Below, piece after piece: positions 36,201-48,432 of a stretch of DNA of 64,000 bases (positions within the stretch are counted from its first letter, which is position 1; each line of letters begins with the position of its first letter). The stretch is from contig NC_092575.1 in assembly GCF_037975245.1 (NCBI RefSeq), positions 26,314,841-26,378,840 of the forward strand, given 5' to 3'. Both the position numbers and the translations under genes were made by a program. This DNA comes from Apostichopus japonicus. Taxonomy: Eukaryota > Echinodermata > Holothuroidea > Aspidochirotida > Stichopodidae. The notes under the pieces were generated by a model. It was not told the origin of the DNA and searched no databases. It saw nothing but the letters and a program-made list of their open reading frames with translations.

Positions 36201-39200
36201 TAGGATGGGAATGGGTAGAGGGGTAAGGATGGGAATGGGTAGAGCGGTTAGGATGGGAATGGGTAGAGGGGTTAGGATGGGAATGGGTAGAGGGGTTAGG
36301 GTGGGAATGGGTAGAGGGGTTAGGATGGGAATGGGTAAAGGGGTTAGGATGGGAATGGGTAGAGGGGTTAGGATGGGAATGGGTAGAGCGGTTAGGATGG
36401 GAATGGGTAGAGGGGTTAGGATGGGAATGGGTAGAGGGATTAGGATGGGAATGGGTAGAGGGGTTAGGATGGGAATGGGTAGAGGGGCTAGGGTGGGAAT
36501 GGGTAAAGGGGTTAGGATGGGAATGGGTAGAGGGGTTAGGATGGGAATGAGTAGAGGGGTTAGGATGGGAATGGGTAGAGGGGCTAGGGTGGGAATGGGT
36601 AGAGGGGTTAGGATGGGAATGGGTAGAGGGGTAAGGATGGGAATGGGTAGAGGGGCTAGGGTGGGAATGGGTAGAGGGTTTAGGATGGGAATGGGTAGAG
36701 GGGTTAGGATGGGAATGGGTAGAGGGGTTAGGATGGGATTGGGTAGAGGGGTTAGGGTGGGAATGGGTAGAGGGGTTAGGATGGGATTGGGTAGAGGGGT
36801 TAGGATGGGATTGGGTAGAGGGGTTAGGATGGGAATGGGTAGAGGGGTTAGGATGGGAATGGGTAGAGGGGTTAGGATGGGAATGGGTAGAGGGGTTAGG
36901 ATGGGAATGGGTAGAGGGGTAAGGATGGGAATGGGTAGAGGGGTTAGGATGGGAATGGGTAGAGGGGTAAGGATGGGAATGAATAGAGGGGCTAGGGTGG
37001 GAATGGGTAGAGGGGTTAGGGTGGGAATGGGTAGAGGGGTTAGGATGGGAATGGGTAGAGGGGTTAGGATGGGAATGGGTAGAGGGGTTAGGATGGGAAT
37101 GGGTAGAGGGGTTAGGATGGGAATGGGTAGAGGGGTTAGGATGGGAATGGGTAGAGGGTTAGGATGGGAATGGGTAGAGGGGTTAGGGTGGGAATGGGTA
37201 GAGGGGTTAGGATGGGAATGGTTAGAGGGGTTAGGATGGGAATGGGTAGAGGGGTTAGGATGGGAATGGGTAGAGGCGTTAGGATGGGAATGGGTAGAGC
37301 GGTTAGGATGGGAATGGGTAGAGGGGTTAGGATGGGAATGGGTAGAGGGGTTAGGATGGGAATGGGTAGAGGGGTTAGAATGGGAATGGGTAGAGGGGTT
37401 AGGGTGGGAATGGGTAGAGGGGTTAGGATGGGAATGGGTAGAGGGGTTAGGGTGGGAATGGGTAGAGGGGTTAGGATGGGAATGGGTAGAGAGGTTAGAA
37501 TGTGAATGGGTAGCGGGGTTAGGATGGGAATTGGTAGAGGGTTTAGGATGGAAAGGAATTGGTAGAAGACATAAAATTATCAAGTTGTCATTTGTTCACT
37601 TATGCATTCAATTTAAAATGAACACGGGGATAAATAACGCTATCTGATCTGGTTGGCTGAGAGTGAATGGGTATGGGGAGGGGGGTATCCAGGGCAGCGG
37701 GACCTCCTATTGTTCCTCTTACTTCGAGCTTACCAAACAGCGAAGACTATGACGATCCTCAAAAATTTCTTCTTTATCTGAGCCTTGACTTTCCTTTCAC
37801 GGTCTGTGTAAACTCCTCCTCTTTTAAGCATTGGAGAAACTGAATGAGAAGAGAGAGAAATATCAGTAAATTAGTCTGATGCATTTGCAAGACAGAATCC
37901 GGTTGCTCTATATCCTCGAGAAAATATATGTTTGGTGTTTTTTAAGCAACAATTGCTTTGCTTCGGCCTACAACACTTTCAGAGCAGGGTTACTCTGCAG
38001 ATTGGAGTAGACCAACTACGAAAGTGGAAGCAGCAGGATAATATCATCGCTATGGTTACTATACATCTGGATTTTCTTGGACATGTCCTCTTTATTGGTT
38101 TCTTATCAGAGCGCATTTTGTTACATGTACCTTGTCTCAGTCATTTCATATTTTTTCTTTCTTACTATTTTGCCAAAATAAAACCGACATGCCGAGAATA
38201 TCCTACAGTGATTCCACCAAAATTTTACTACAGTAGATTTCTGTTTTTAAATGCATTTGGCGTTTGGGTTGTCACTTTGTGTCATTAGGACCATTCTGTA
38301 ATCATAATAATTAACAGTTCTTATATAGCGCAACTTGCAATAAAGTCAATAAATTGATAACTTGTCACACCTACACACCAAAGTGTGCACACTTCAAACA
38401 ATCTCTCCTGGGGCACCACAGCCACGTGTCCCATGGGGAACTTCCCATAGGGTGCCGCCACAAACTGGCGCACGCAACTATATTTACAAGTCACCTCGCA
38501 AGTCCCCATTTATACACCTGGGTGAAGAGAGGCAATGGAGATAAAGTGCCTTGCCCAAGGCACAACTCAATGATCTGTCCAGGGCTCCAACCTGTAATCC
38601 TTAGATCACAAGTCCACTGCCTTAACCACTTGACCACAACGCCCACTGTATGTAGTTAGAAACATACATACAGCTGTGTGTAGTTAGAAACATACATACA
38701 GCTGTATGTAGTTAGAAACATTTTGTACACATTTCCTGTCAGAACTTCAGCAACCTGTTACAAACCCGTTGACCCGTTGAAGTTTATAATAAATTATTGC
38801 CAGATTTCGTGTTGCCTGGTGTGAGTTTAATGACACAGTTTATTATTTGCCTTCAGGTAGCCGCAAGATCAAATTGACAAGTTATGAAACTGGTGAACTT
38901 ACTTTGTCTGGAAGATAAAATATACAAAATAGGCATGGCAATAAACACAATGTAAAGGGCACAGTAGGATCCCCACATCAGCCATTTGCTGTGTTGTTGG
39001 TCAAATTTAGTGGAACACTCAAACTTTCTAGAAATAGAAAAAAAAGAGAACAAATTTAATACACTTGAAACATTTTCCTATATACAAATATAAATAAACA
39101 TATTGTTATGATGACTGCAGTCTGCAGCTTCTTTAAACTCTTGGACATTTTTGGAATACTTGTTATAGGGCAGTACCATTTTCCTGTCAGTCAGTCAGTC

Positions 39201-42200
39201 AGCCAGCCAGCCAGTCAGTCATGAGGTCATTCAGTGAGTAGGTCAGTCTGTGAGTAAGTGAGCCATGTCAGTAAGTGAGTGAGTCAGTTAGTGAGTGAAT
39301 CAGTCAGTGAGTGAGTCAGTCAGTCTTCAGTCAGTTAGAGAGTGAATCAGTGAGTCAGTCAGTCAGTTAGTGAGTCAGCCAGTTAGTCAGTGAGTGAATC
39401 AGTTAGTGAGTGAATCAGTGAGTCAGTCAGTCAGCTAGTGAATCAGTGAGTCAGTTAGTGAGTGGGTCAGTCAGTCAGTGAGTGAGACAGTCAGTCAGTC
39501 AGTCAGTGAAAGAGTCAGTCAGTCAGTCACTTAATGAGTGAATCAGTCAGTCAGTGAGTCAGTCAGCTGGTGAATCAGTGAGTCAGCTAGTGAATTAATC
39601 AGTCAGCAAGTGAGTGAGTCAGTGAGTGAGTCAGTGAATGAGTCAGTCAGTCAGTGAGTCAGTGAATGAGTCAGTTAGTGAGTGAATCAGTCAGTCAGTC
39701 AGTGAGATACTGACAATTACCTATAAGACACAGTAAACATGTGAGATATAGTTTGATGCAATTCGTTTGAGACTACATACCCCTTTTCATATTTACTGTC
39801 ATAGACAGAAATCAAAGTAGATGCGATAATAATGGCAGACAACAGCCAGGTGACACCAAAGTAAACCCAAAAGAGAAATTTCCTGCAAAAATAAACAAAA
39901 GAGAGAATAATCACCAAGGTTCTAACAAACCTGATTAAAAAGTGTCAGAGTAGTAAGAGTTATGTGTTATCCTGGAAGACTAAATATTACCTTATCATCT
40001 GGCCTATTTCCTATATATACATTAATATTTAAGAGAAAAAAAGAAAAACAGATTCAAACAAGGAAACAGATTGCTAAAATAATAAAGGTATATTTTGTTT
40101 GCTCTCGATATTGCTCTCAAGCTTGATACAAAGCCTAACAACAAAGCTTATGCTATAAATGCTGTTGAAGATTGTTGAATCTTATGGTGCATTTAGTTTA
40201 TCATTTAAGGTCAGCTAAGAGAGATATTAATAAGACATCATGTGCAGAGCAAATGAAATACTTGTAAAACTGAGAATTGAGACTGCAAAACTTTATATGT
40301 AATTTTTATATCTAAAGGCTGCATTAATGTTCAGCTACATCTAAGTGGACAAAGACATATCATAATTTGATCCAATTGAACCTAGTAACTTATGAAGGGT
40401 ATGGAGGGGAGGGGGGGGGGGAGTTTAAACTCTGACCAAACATATGAACAGTAACAATCAGTATTGTAAACAGTACCAAATACTCTCATTTGAAATGATC
40501 TTGTAAAAAAAATTAAAAAAAATTAATTAGGCTATTTGCTCTCTCCCTTCTCACATTCCCTACACAAAATACAATAGATAATGGGAAACATACAATCTCC
40601 CCCCCCAGTAAAAGGTACCCCCTCACCTCCCTTCCTTCACCCCTTTTCTGTACATTCTAAATGCGCTGATGATCAAACTTACCATTTGATTCCCTTCAAC
40701 ATCAGGTACACATCCAATGCATAGAACAACGACCAACAGTATGTTGCAAGGTAGAAGAACTGAACCCACGCCTGCACACAATGTGAAAATGTGAAACTTG
40801 AATTTCTCAAATTAATCAATTTCGATTAAGTAAAGTTACGATTTGTTCCATAAATTCAACCAGTCATTTCTTCTGATACAATTATTAATTTGACAAAAAA
40901 CAGCTAATAATGGGTGTCCCAAATCCTACCAGGTGTGGATAATTACGAGTGATGAGCTTACCTGTCTACTCACAACCTCGCTCTACCTGTCTAGGGTAAC
41001 CTGGTAACCTTTTAACACTATTCACCCCCCTATGGTGCAGTTTTTCCATTTCTCGACACTTTGGGGTTGGGGGGGGGATGGAGGGGTTAGAACGAGGAGG
41101 AGGGAGGGAATGGAAAGTGGCTGGTCATATAGGGGTACAATGTTGAAAGGTTGCCAGTTCACTTTTGACAGGGTAGAGTGAGATTGCTGAGGTTGTGTAG
41201 AGACAGGTAAACGAGGGAACAAGTAAATTTATGTTAATATTGTTGACAAAAGGTAATCTGTGTTCCATTTAGAACATAAAATTATCTTATAACAGTATTT
41301 TGATTGGGGGATATTTCGTGTAACTACTGAGGTCACACATACAAACAAATTTCAATTAACCTTCATTACAACAAGTATATTTAATTAAACCATTTATCAA
41401 TTTAAACATTTATCAAAAAAAGAAGGCTGAAGGTTGTCAACTTGCTTTTCAGCATGCAGCCTCTAATCCTATACTAAAACTCAAAGAAGTATGTCTATTT
41501 ATTTTTTTAAAGATTACATCCCTAGCAACAACCAATATTCAAAATCTAAATCTGATATAATCACCGAGTAGTTCCTGATTCAAATTTTACCTACCCCATT
41601 TTATGGAGTATACGGCACATGTAGCAATTGAGCCTATTTTGAAAACATATTCACTTCTTGTAGTCGAATTTCAATCCAGTGGATACCTCAAACCAGTGAA
41701 CCATGAACTTCTGTGCCTACAGTTTCACACAAGGGTGTCTGATTTCCTATACACTTCCTATGCGTGCTTATTCCCGATTTGCAACTTAGGTATACAGTAT
41801 ATAGCAATACCGTAATACATACAATTCACACCCGGACAGCAGTGTCATTGCAGGAAACAATTTAAATACGATATCAGATACATATCCGTACACAGGGTGT
41901 AGTGTAAATAGGGTGCTAATAGATTAGAGCATCTCAATGTCACTTAATAAAATATGACAATGTGTCCATAAGAGGATGTGATACTTCTGCTCAAGTTAAT
42001 AGATATTTACTTTCATTATATATATCAGCTCCATTGAATATAAAATAAAAATTGTCCAGTTATTTCTAACTCTTCTAACTCACGTAACTCTGTAATATTG
42101 CAACCAGCAAACCAATAAATAAAAAGGTAATAAGCTAAAAAATGGATTAATATGAAATTAAACAGTAAAAACAAAAAAACAAAAACTAGGAACTTCCCAG

Positions 42201-45200
42201 CATTGCTCTCATGATTGGAAAGAGAAACATCTTGTAGACAATGAAACCTGTCAATCGACGCCACTTGAAAGTTTACCATTTTAAATATTCTTATAAAGTT
42301 AATGGGTGTGAAGACTCTCGCAGAAAGAAACGTCTCATGCCGGTAATCTGACTTAGTTTCCAATGAGGTGTAACAGAAGTGTTAGACACCACCATCGATC
42401 CCAGAAAATACACACACAGCTTGCTACCGTCGATAATTAGACACTAGTGTACAGTCAATACATACAGCTAGCTGTCAATACCCATAGTACAGTGTACAAA
42501 GCAGCAATGTACATCTCAGCAGGGAGTTGTTATGGAACTCCCTGATCTCAGGTCCAGATAAAAGATAACAAGGTATCACGTTCCATTACCGTATGCATTT
42601 TGTAGTGACAAGAAGAAAACTTCACTTGCAAGAGACGGAAAGTTAACTTTTTCAAGTCGCGGCACACGGTTTGGGGCGAGTCTTCAATGCCTTAAGGAAT
42701 ATTTTGATCACGTAACTCTGCCAGGGTCAAACCAACAGAGTGAGTGGCAACTTTACTGAGAAGGGCTTCGGAAGGGAGCTCATCAGTTGGTAAAGAATTT
42801 AGAGTTGGCTGGTTAATATCGATATGGATCTTAACACCACAAGTTTTGCAACGTAAGAGTACTTGAACAGAATTCGCTATCTCTATTGCTATTATATATT
42901 GCACTACTGTCGAACAATATCAGTTCTCTCTACATAGTTTTTATTGCAATACAGTCTAGAGTCCCATGCTAATCTTTCTTTTTTTTTTTTGCTAGTTAAT
43001 TACCATTGCATTAATGTCACATGTACTTACATAGAAGTGATATTGTCAGAATATTGTCAGGGCAAATGTGTAACCTTTCAAAACAAATTTGAAACCTATC
43101 ATACTTTCATATGTTGTAATACCTAGCCTACTTTGCATATATTAGAGGCAAGCCTGAAGCTAAGAGCCAGCTAACTGCACTTTTTCGGATGACAAAGAAA
43201 AATCACAAGGACTAGAAACACAGAGTACTGAACACATGACTTGAGTGAACCTGGTCATAAGTGGAAAATAAAGGTTTTGAAATGCAACCATCTACCTCCT
43301 GAAAACAGCTTTTTGCATTTGATTCATAATATTTAACAAATCCCCACAATATTTCTCAAAGTTTGATTGCTAGGAAAGTGTAGGAAAGTTTTTTCCACCT
43401 AGTGAACCAGTATTAAGCAATAATATCATATAGAAATAAATATTGCAAATTGGATTACCTGTTCAACATTCAACTTGACTTGTTAACATGACTTGTCCCT
43501 CTAATGGTTTACATTTTAGTGTGATGCAAGGTTATGGAAGATCGTTGACTTGTAGTGACCTGTAGCTGAGGGCGTACGGTGTTAAAAGGGCTTTATACAA
43601 ATTCACTCTAGGGAAAGTAGAGTGAAAGTGCTGAGTTTTTGAGGGGACAGGTAAGGAAGTGAGCAGAGATAACGTATAGAACATTATCAAGAATATCATC
43701 AAAGTCAATCAAAACAAGTTGGCTTACTAAACCTCTCCTCAAAGCTGTATGCTCATGTGATATCCATAGGGAACCCAGTTATAAATAGCATATGACATCA
43801 TGATCACACAAACTCACATGTATAATAGTCTGTTCACCTTTTTGAACTCTCTGTTTTTGAGTAAAGCAATCGAAAGGGCTGATCTACTCCAACTTAAAAG
43901 GAAATAAACCTTCCAGGAAGTTAAAACTGTAGTTGCTTTGATTGCTTCATTCGATCCTCGTTGATAGAGTGCAGCTTGAAGAAGTTAAAATTCTGGGGAG
44001 TATTCAAAACTAAATAACCCACAAAATAAGAAATGTACATAAAAACCTAGGATATAAAGGGAAGTGAAACAAATTTAATTGACCAAGGCTATGACAACAG
44101 CAGCACACTAACTACAAGGACACTAATTACTGTACTTGGATGAATTTAAGTTGTGGAGACTTATGAGTTTTGTGATCACTTCCTCAAGTCTTTGATATAA
44201 GCCATGAACTGCATGGCCTGGAATAAGTACATATTGTTGTACATCTTTTGAAAGAAAAACAAAATCAATTTTTTTTTCTTTCAATTTTTCAACTTTTGGT
44301 ATGCTGTTAGCATTGTCCAACAAGCTGAATGTCGCTTAAAATCCCTCGTGTTTTTCATATTTTTAAGATAAATTTAGCATGCAACTGGGGTGCAAATCCT
44401 GGTTACCCCTGGCTGGATACTGTAGGTCAGTTTTTAGTTTCGATGAAATCTTTACCTTTGTAGTCATGCAGGCTGATGAGTGTGTGTACAGGTATGTGTG
44501 TGACGCCTTGCTTGTAAACACGTTATCTTAAGTCGGGAAGCTCAAACTAAGCGCATATTTAGTGTGTAGGAGTACCACATTGAGAAAAATATGCATATTA
44601 TTTTTGGGGGATGTCAATTGTCATTTGGGGTCACCAGGCGTCAAATTGTGAAAACCTTGTATACACGATATATCAGGAAGGGAATCTTTGACCAATCTGA
44701 TATTTAGTATGTAGTTGTGAAATGTTTAAGTACTAAAAGGGTATCGTTTTTGTGGATGTCAGAGGTCATTTGGAGTCACCAGAGGCCAAATTGTGAAAAC
44801 TTGTAAACAGGATAGCTCATGAAGGGAAGCTTGGAGCAATCTCATATTTAGTATGTAGTTGTGACACGTTAAGTTCAATATAAAGCCTATTAAGTTCAAT
44901 ATAAAGCATATTGTTTTTTGTGGAGGTCAAAGGTCATTTGGGGTCACTAGTGGTCAAATTGTGTACAAAAAGGTGTACTCGTGCACAAGCAGCGTTGCTA
45001 TTGGAACGAACGATATCACTGAATCATTGGTATTATATATTTGCTTCCCGTTGTTGAAGTTTTCCGTTGTATTTTGCAATTGTCGAGATTCAGTGCCGAA
45101 TAAAAACTACAGGTTTGGATACAGTTACTTCCGGGAAATGGCTAGGTGCCGATTACAAAACTTAACTGTCGCCTTGTTAGATTTTTATCAATGACCAATC

Positions 45201-48200
45201 TAAATGCGATTTAACTGTGTAAAATGGTTTGCTATCTGCACATGCGTGCATTACTTACGGGAAGTTTTCATGTGCGGAGATTGTTCACAACCTTCATGGA
45301 GCATTTACAAACAAACAGCGAAAGCATCATTTAAAATCTAATATAACTATTTATTAGAGGGACCGGTTTGAGCTTACGAAGTATGTAATGTGTTTTAAAG
45401 GCATTCATGTTGTGTTCATATATTAATTTCTCAACCAATTATTAAAAAATATTTCACCGTCGATATCACAGCGGCTTGGCAACCCCTGCACAGTAGAGTA
45501 TATGCAGGACTCCTAACAATAGGTATTGTTAAAAGGTTTGGTGTCAGAATACCAATACAATTTAGGTGGCCAAAATTTTGTGGCTTGGATTTGGCCCATT
45601 TAATAAGAACACAGGGTCACCTATTAAGAACACATGTACATTACAGGATCTTCTTGAAGATTGTAAACCTACTTAAACTTAAACCAGTTGTGTCTCAACT
45701 GACTGATATATCCACCATTATAGCTAGCTACCATTTTTTGAAATTAATGTACACGCACGTGTCCATAGAGCAAATGAAAGGACTGAATTTGCCACATCAC
45801 AACAGCTAGTAATATCAATTGTCGTTGACCTGATTATCAAATTCAATCAATAATACCGTCCAACTGGACGGCCCCTTCAATCAAAACCACTGACCTCTGG
45901 ACAGAGTACAGTATGTACAATGCAAAATAACTTGAAAGCATGCAAATAATTCATCTTTATTTTTGAAAATTCAATGGTAAATCTTGTGTTTATCTAGATG
46001 CATATGTTATTGTACTCTGGAAATGTGCTTATTAGAGACAGAATCAATTTAGGAATTTGTTTTTAGCAATTTAGCAATGGAAACTGAAAGCAATTTTGTG
46101 CACTGCTGGATCGAGGGGACATTAAGTTGTAGGGCAAAACAAAACTATCTACATGTTATAACAGAAAAACTCTTGGACATATGTACAGTATAGCAATGAA
46201 CTTGACAAATAACCATAGCATTGAGGTAAAATGTTAGGAAGATGGTTTCAGTGCACACAATATCTTCAACATCTCAAATACTAATACCAACATGTTTATC
46301 ACACACGACTTAAAAAACCTGTTACAGTTGCTGCAAAAGTTGGTACCTCCATAATTTCACTAATTCATGGCACCCTCTAGCAGCTGATTACAGGCATCGA
46401 CGTAACATAACAGTTCTTCTGTAACCAGTGAGTTTTATCCAAGTCAACAAACAGACAGCATGATGATATAAGAAGCCACCGAGTCCCCAGGAAACCGGTC
46501 CCAGCAGTGATAACATTCGAAGTCAACGTAAACTTAACATGCATTCATAAATTATGAACTCAACCCCTCCCACTTCCCAAAAAGGCTTTCTTTTTATCGG
46601 TAATAAAACAACCTTTTCCTCCATCGGTCACTCCAACTTTACAAGGCCGACAAATATTAACCAGACAAGTGGAGGTACGGACCTGATTCCTTCCTAGCAT
46701 GGTTGGGCGGTTTGTTACCATGGCGACACTTTGAGATGGGCTCTGCATCTTTATTTATCCTGTCTACTATGTACTTGATCTACTTTATGTATTAAGCACT
46801 GTTTAGGTGTCTTTTGGTGGGAGGGGGGTGGGGGTTGTGTGTGTTTTTTGTTGGTGGCCTGGCATTGATAAGCTTTGCTTCTGCCAGGTCTCCCCCACTT
46901 CACATCATTTGTATATATCAATTGTTTAATTCCTATGGAATGTATTTGTATTGTATATTCAAGTGTTATATGTTCACTTTGTTTATGTTATGGTGAAGTG
47001 GAAATAAATAGTTTTCAAATTCAATTTCAATTCACTTTTGCAGCTTAGGCAGTGAAAAACTGAATCTACATAGTACACACACACTCTATAGGACTCTCTC
47101 AGAGGATCAGATTTCACTCATAATACTTACTGTGAAAATGATACAGAGCAGGGATTCTCTAATAGTTCCTTCTGTTGGTACAGTTGAAGTATAATCCTGT
47201 AGTTCCACCATACAAAAAATTGCAAAAACAATAACACCTGAAGAGGAAGACGAGAGTAGGTAAGACTGGGAATACAGTACACTGCTATAATTAAGTAGGG
47301 CTCTGAACTAGATAAATACGATAGTAGGAGAAAGATCAATGCTAAATTTAAAAGAAAACTTGACGGTTGAAAAATCATAAAAAAAAACCCACTATAGTTC
47401 TAATCTTCTAGTCAATGGTGGATAAAAAAATAGTAATGAGTCCACTGTTAAATCTTCCTCCTGTATCCCATAATGTTCTGCAATTATTATACAGTACTGA
47501 TTAACAATGGAGAGTACAATGTCCAACCTCCCTTTCCCCCTCCCCCTATATCCCCACCCCCAAACAGTCCCAACAGAGAGAATCTGGACAGCACCTGCTG
47601 ATAGGGTTTTAGTCAGAATGACTGTAGGTAGGGCAGAGTCCCATGTCATGGCAGGGGTGTCAATCTAAAAGGCCAGGGAAAGAATTGATCAACTAAGGTG
47701 AGGTGTCAAAAATGGTGATCTCTGTGTTTACAAGCTTCTGAAGCAGACAATTGGGACTTCATTTATCGGCAGGTTCATGTGAAGTCTTCATCCATTCTCC
47801 ATCACTCTGGAAACATATCAACTTCTTATTGCTTTCTTCCAAACAGTCTCATGGCAGGCAAAGTATATACAGCGTAAATGAATATTCAGGAATACATCTC
47901 GTTCTTTTCTCATTTCTTGGTCGGTCCGAACTTCCAACAGATGACAGGGCATGTCGCAGGCTAAAAGCAAAGCCTCCTGGTTATATCTATGTTTGGTCCA
48001 TAATATTTGAGGCAGGGGGTGTATAGGGGGGGGGTCGGGGTGATCAGCATGGCTTCCCAATAATATGCACAGCAATGAAATACATGTATAGCAATTTTTA
48101 GACAAGTTTCTTAGCATCTTAAACCAGCATCATGAAGTAGGGATGAAAAGCTTACCCACGCATGCTATCAAATCTGATGCTGCCAGCCAGGACAGAATAA

Positions 48201-48432
48201 TTCTCTGTCTATCGTCTGAGACTGCATCTCGTCTTGTCCGTGGAACGCCCCTTTTGGGCACCAGGGTGATGGCAGTTCCTATGACGCTAACCAGCGCCGA
48301 TAGGAATAGTGTCGTAAAAAAGATATAACCAAGGACGAGGTCAGAGACATGTTTGTTATGTTTGGTAGGATCGGTCTGTGTCGTATTTTTTCTGAACAAG
48401 CAGCACAGTAAGTCAAGGCTTGGCGAGGCCAT
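33048..48432 (-). CDS. GPR143: GPR143 (OA1)-like seven-transmembrane receptor
   Basis: Eight exons, right to left: 48156-48432, 47131-47237, 40683-40771, 39781-39882, 38903-39027, 37734-37839, 34797-34905, 33048-33254. All junctions are GT-AG with matching phases, giving 373 aa (human about 404). Helix 1 is in exon 1 (residues about 32-55). Later hallmarks match the ocular-albinism receptor family: [33 protein letters not shown], a basic third loop ([20 protein letters not shown]), CWAPNILN in helix 6 and [16 protein letters not shown] in helix 7. In vertebrates this receptor sits in melanosome and endolysosome membranes, binds L-DOPA and controls organelle size; the role in an invertebrate is inferred. 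The cytoplasmic tail is shorter than the human one. The two outermost introns hold most of the repeats. Confidence 0.92.
33552..33775. repeat. 28-bp tandem repeat, 8 copies
   Basis: Eight copies in perfect 28-bp register (starts 33552, 33580, 33608, 33636, 33664, 33692, 33720, 33748), with unit CCCAACTATCACCTTTACCT plus TAATTAAT-like bases. It lies in the last intron of the GPR143-like gene. Confidence 0.95.
34330..34720. repeat. Diverged dispersed repeat with internal duplication
   Basis: Two similar blocks ('ccaattttgtgtcaaaaactcc..ctgagcagatttt' and 'gcaattttgtgtaaaaaactc..ctgtgccgattt') about 280 bp apart suggest a diverged tandem repeat. It has no coding potential and lies in the last intron of the GPR143-like gene. 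Confidence 0.5.
35409..37555. repeat. 24-bp G-rich minisatellite, about 89 copies
   Basis: The unit is GGGTTAGGATGGGAATGGGT plus AGAG, 24 bp, repeated for 2.1 kb with few variants. Since 24 is divisible by three it leaves very long open frames on both strands (762 aa plus, 733 aa minus), which are artefacts. A one-base deletion near 37156 shifts the phase. A variant block at 35911 recurs at 36487, 576 bp or exactly 24 units later. The plus strand has four or more G-runs per 24 bp. It lies in the intron between exons 6 and 7 of the GPR143-like gene. Confidence 0.96.
38290..38660 (-). mobile_element. Dispersed interspersed repeat ('atagcgc...ccttgcccaaggc' type)
   Basis: It contains 'ttatatagcgcaacttg' at one end, then 'gtgccttgcccaaggcac' and 'ccttaaccacttgaccac', a layout I know from interspersed repeats of many marine invertebrates. 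A related start ('tatatagcgctttatgcaa') occurs at 55181-55440. No ORF is seen, and orientation is uncertain. It lies in the GPR143-like intron between exons 5 and 6. Confidence 0.55.
38641..38722. repeat. Short ~29-bp tandem repeat
   Basis: Two to three copies of a unit containing GTAGTTAGAAACATACATAC, immediately right of the dispersed repeat. Confidence 0.75.
39188..39712. repeat. (TCAG)n / (TGAG)n microsatellite block
   Basis: About 525 bp of interleaved CAGT, GAGT and close variants. It lies between exons 4 and 5 of the GPR143-like gene and ends about 70 bp from the exon 4 donor. Confidence 0.95.
40957..41210. mobile_element. Foldback MITE-like element
   Basis: The left arm (from TTACCTGTCTACTCACAACC at 40957) and the right arm (ending GGTTGTGTAGAGACAGGTAA) form imperfect inverted repeats of about 75 bp around a G-rich/C-rich centre. 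A half-copy with the same arm words ('agtagagtga', 'ggggacaggtaa') is at about 43560-43665. There is no ORF. It is in the third-from-left GPR143-like intron, left of exon 3's acceptor. Confidence 0.6.
42299..42695. mobile_element. TTAA-flanked MITE, copy B (inverted)
   Basis: Same family as copy A, reversed. TTAA lies at 42299-42302 and 42692-42695, with ends TGGGTGTGAAGACT and AGTCTTCAATGCC. It carries about 32 extra bp forming a 9-bp hairpin (CAGGGAGTT/AACTCCCTG) that copy A lacks. It is intronic in the GPR143-like gene. Confidence 0.82.
44560..44960. repeat. ~140-bp diverged tandem repeat with nuclear-receptor-like half sites
   Basis: Three diverged units, each with 'gatgtca..tcatttgg.gtcacca' then 'tcaaattgtgaaaac' and ending 'tatttagtatgtagttgtg'. 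The last unit has AGGTCA-A-AGGTCA at 44924-44936, a perfect direct repeat with one-base spacing. Related sequence in reverse orientation is at about 13520-13770. It lies in the intron between exons 2 and 3 of the GPR143-like gene. Confidence 0.65.
46790..47035 (+). mobile_element. LINE-type 3' tail
   Basis: G-rich run, then a small stem (CCTGGCA...TGCCAGG), then a T-rich stretch ending in a 'ttcaaattcaatttcaattca' simple tail. The layout is like the tail of the LINE at 15.7-16.2 kb. No reverse-transcriptase frame is seen, so the call rests on layout only. Confidence 0.35.

Noticed and set aside
35409-37555. Interstitial telomere
   Set aside because: The unit contains TTAGG words but is a 24-bp composite, not TTAGGG arrays.
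35359-37647. Very long open frames (762 aa plus, 733 aa minus)
   Set aside because: Both come from a 24-bp tandem repeat without stops. They sit inside a well-supported GPR143-like intron.
42025-42363. 112-residue minus-strand ORF
   Set aside because: It overlaps the end of MITE copy B and AT-rich intron; no family resemblance and no splice context.
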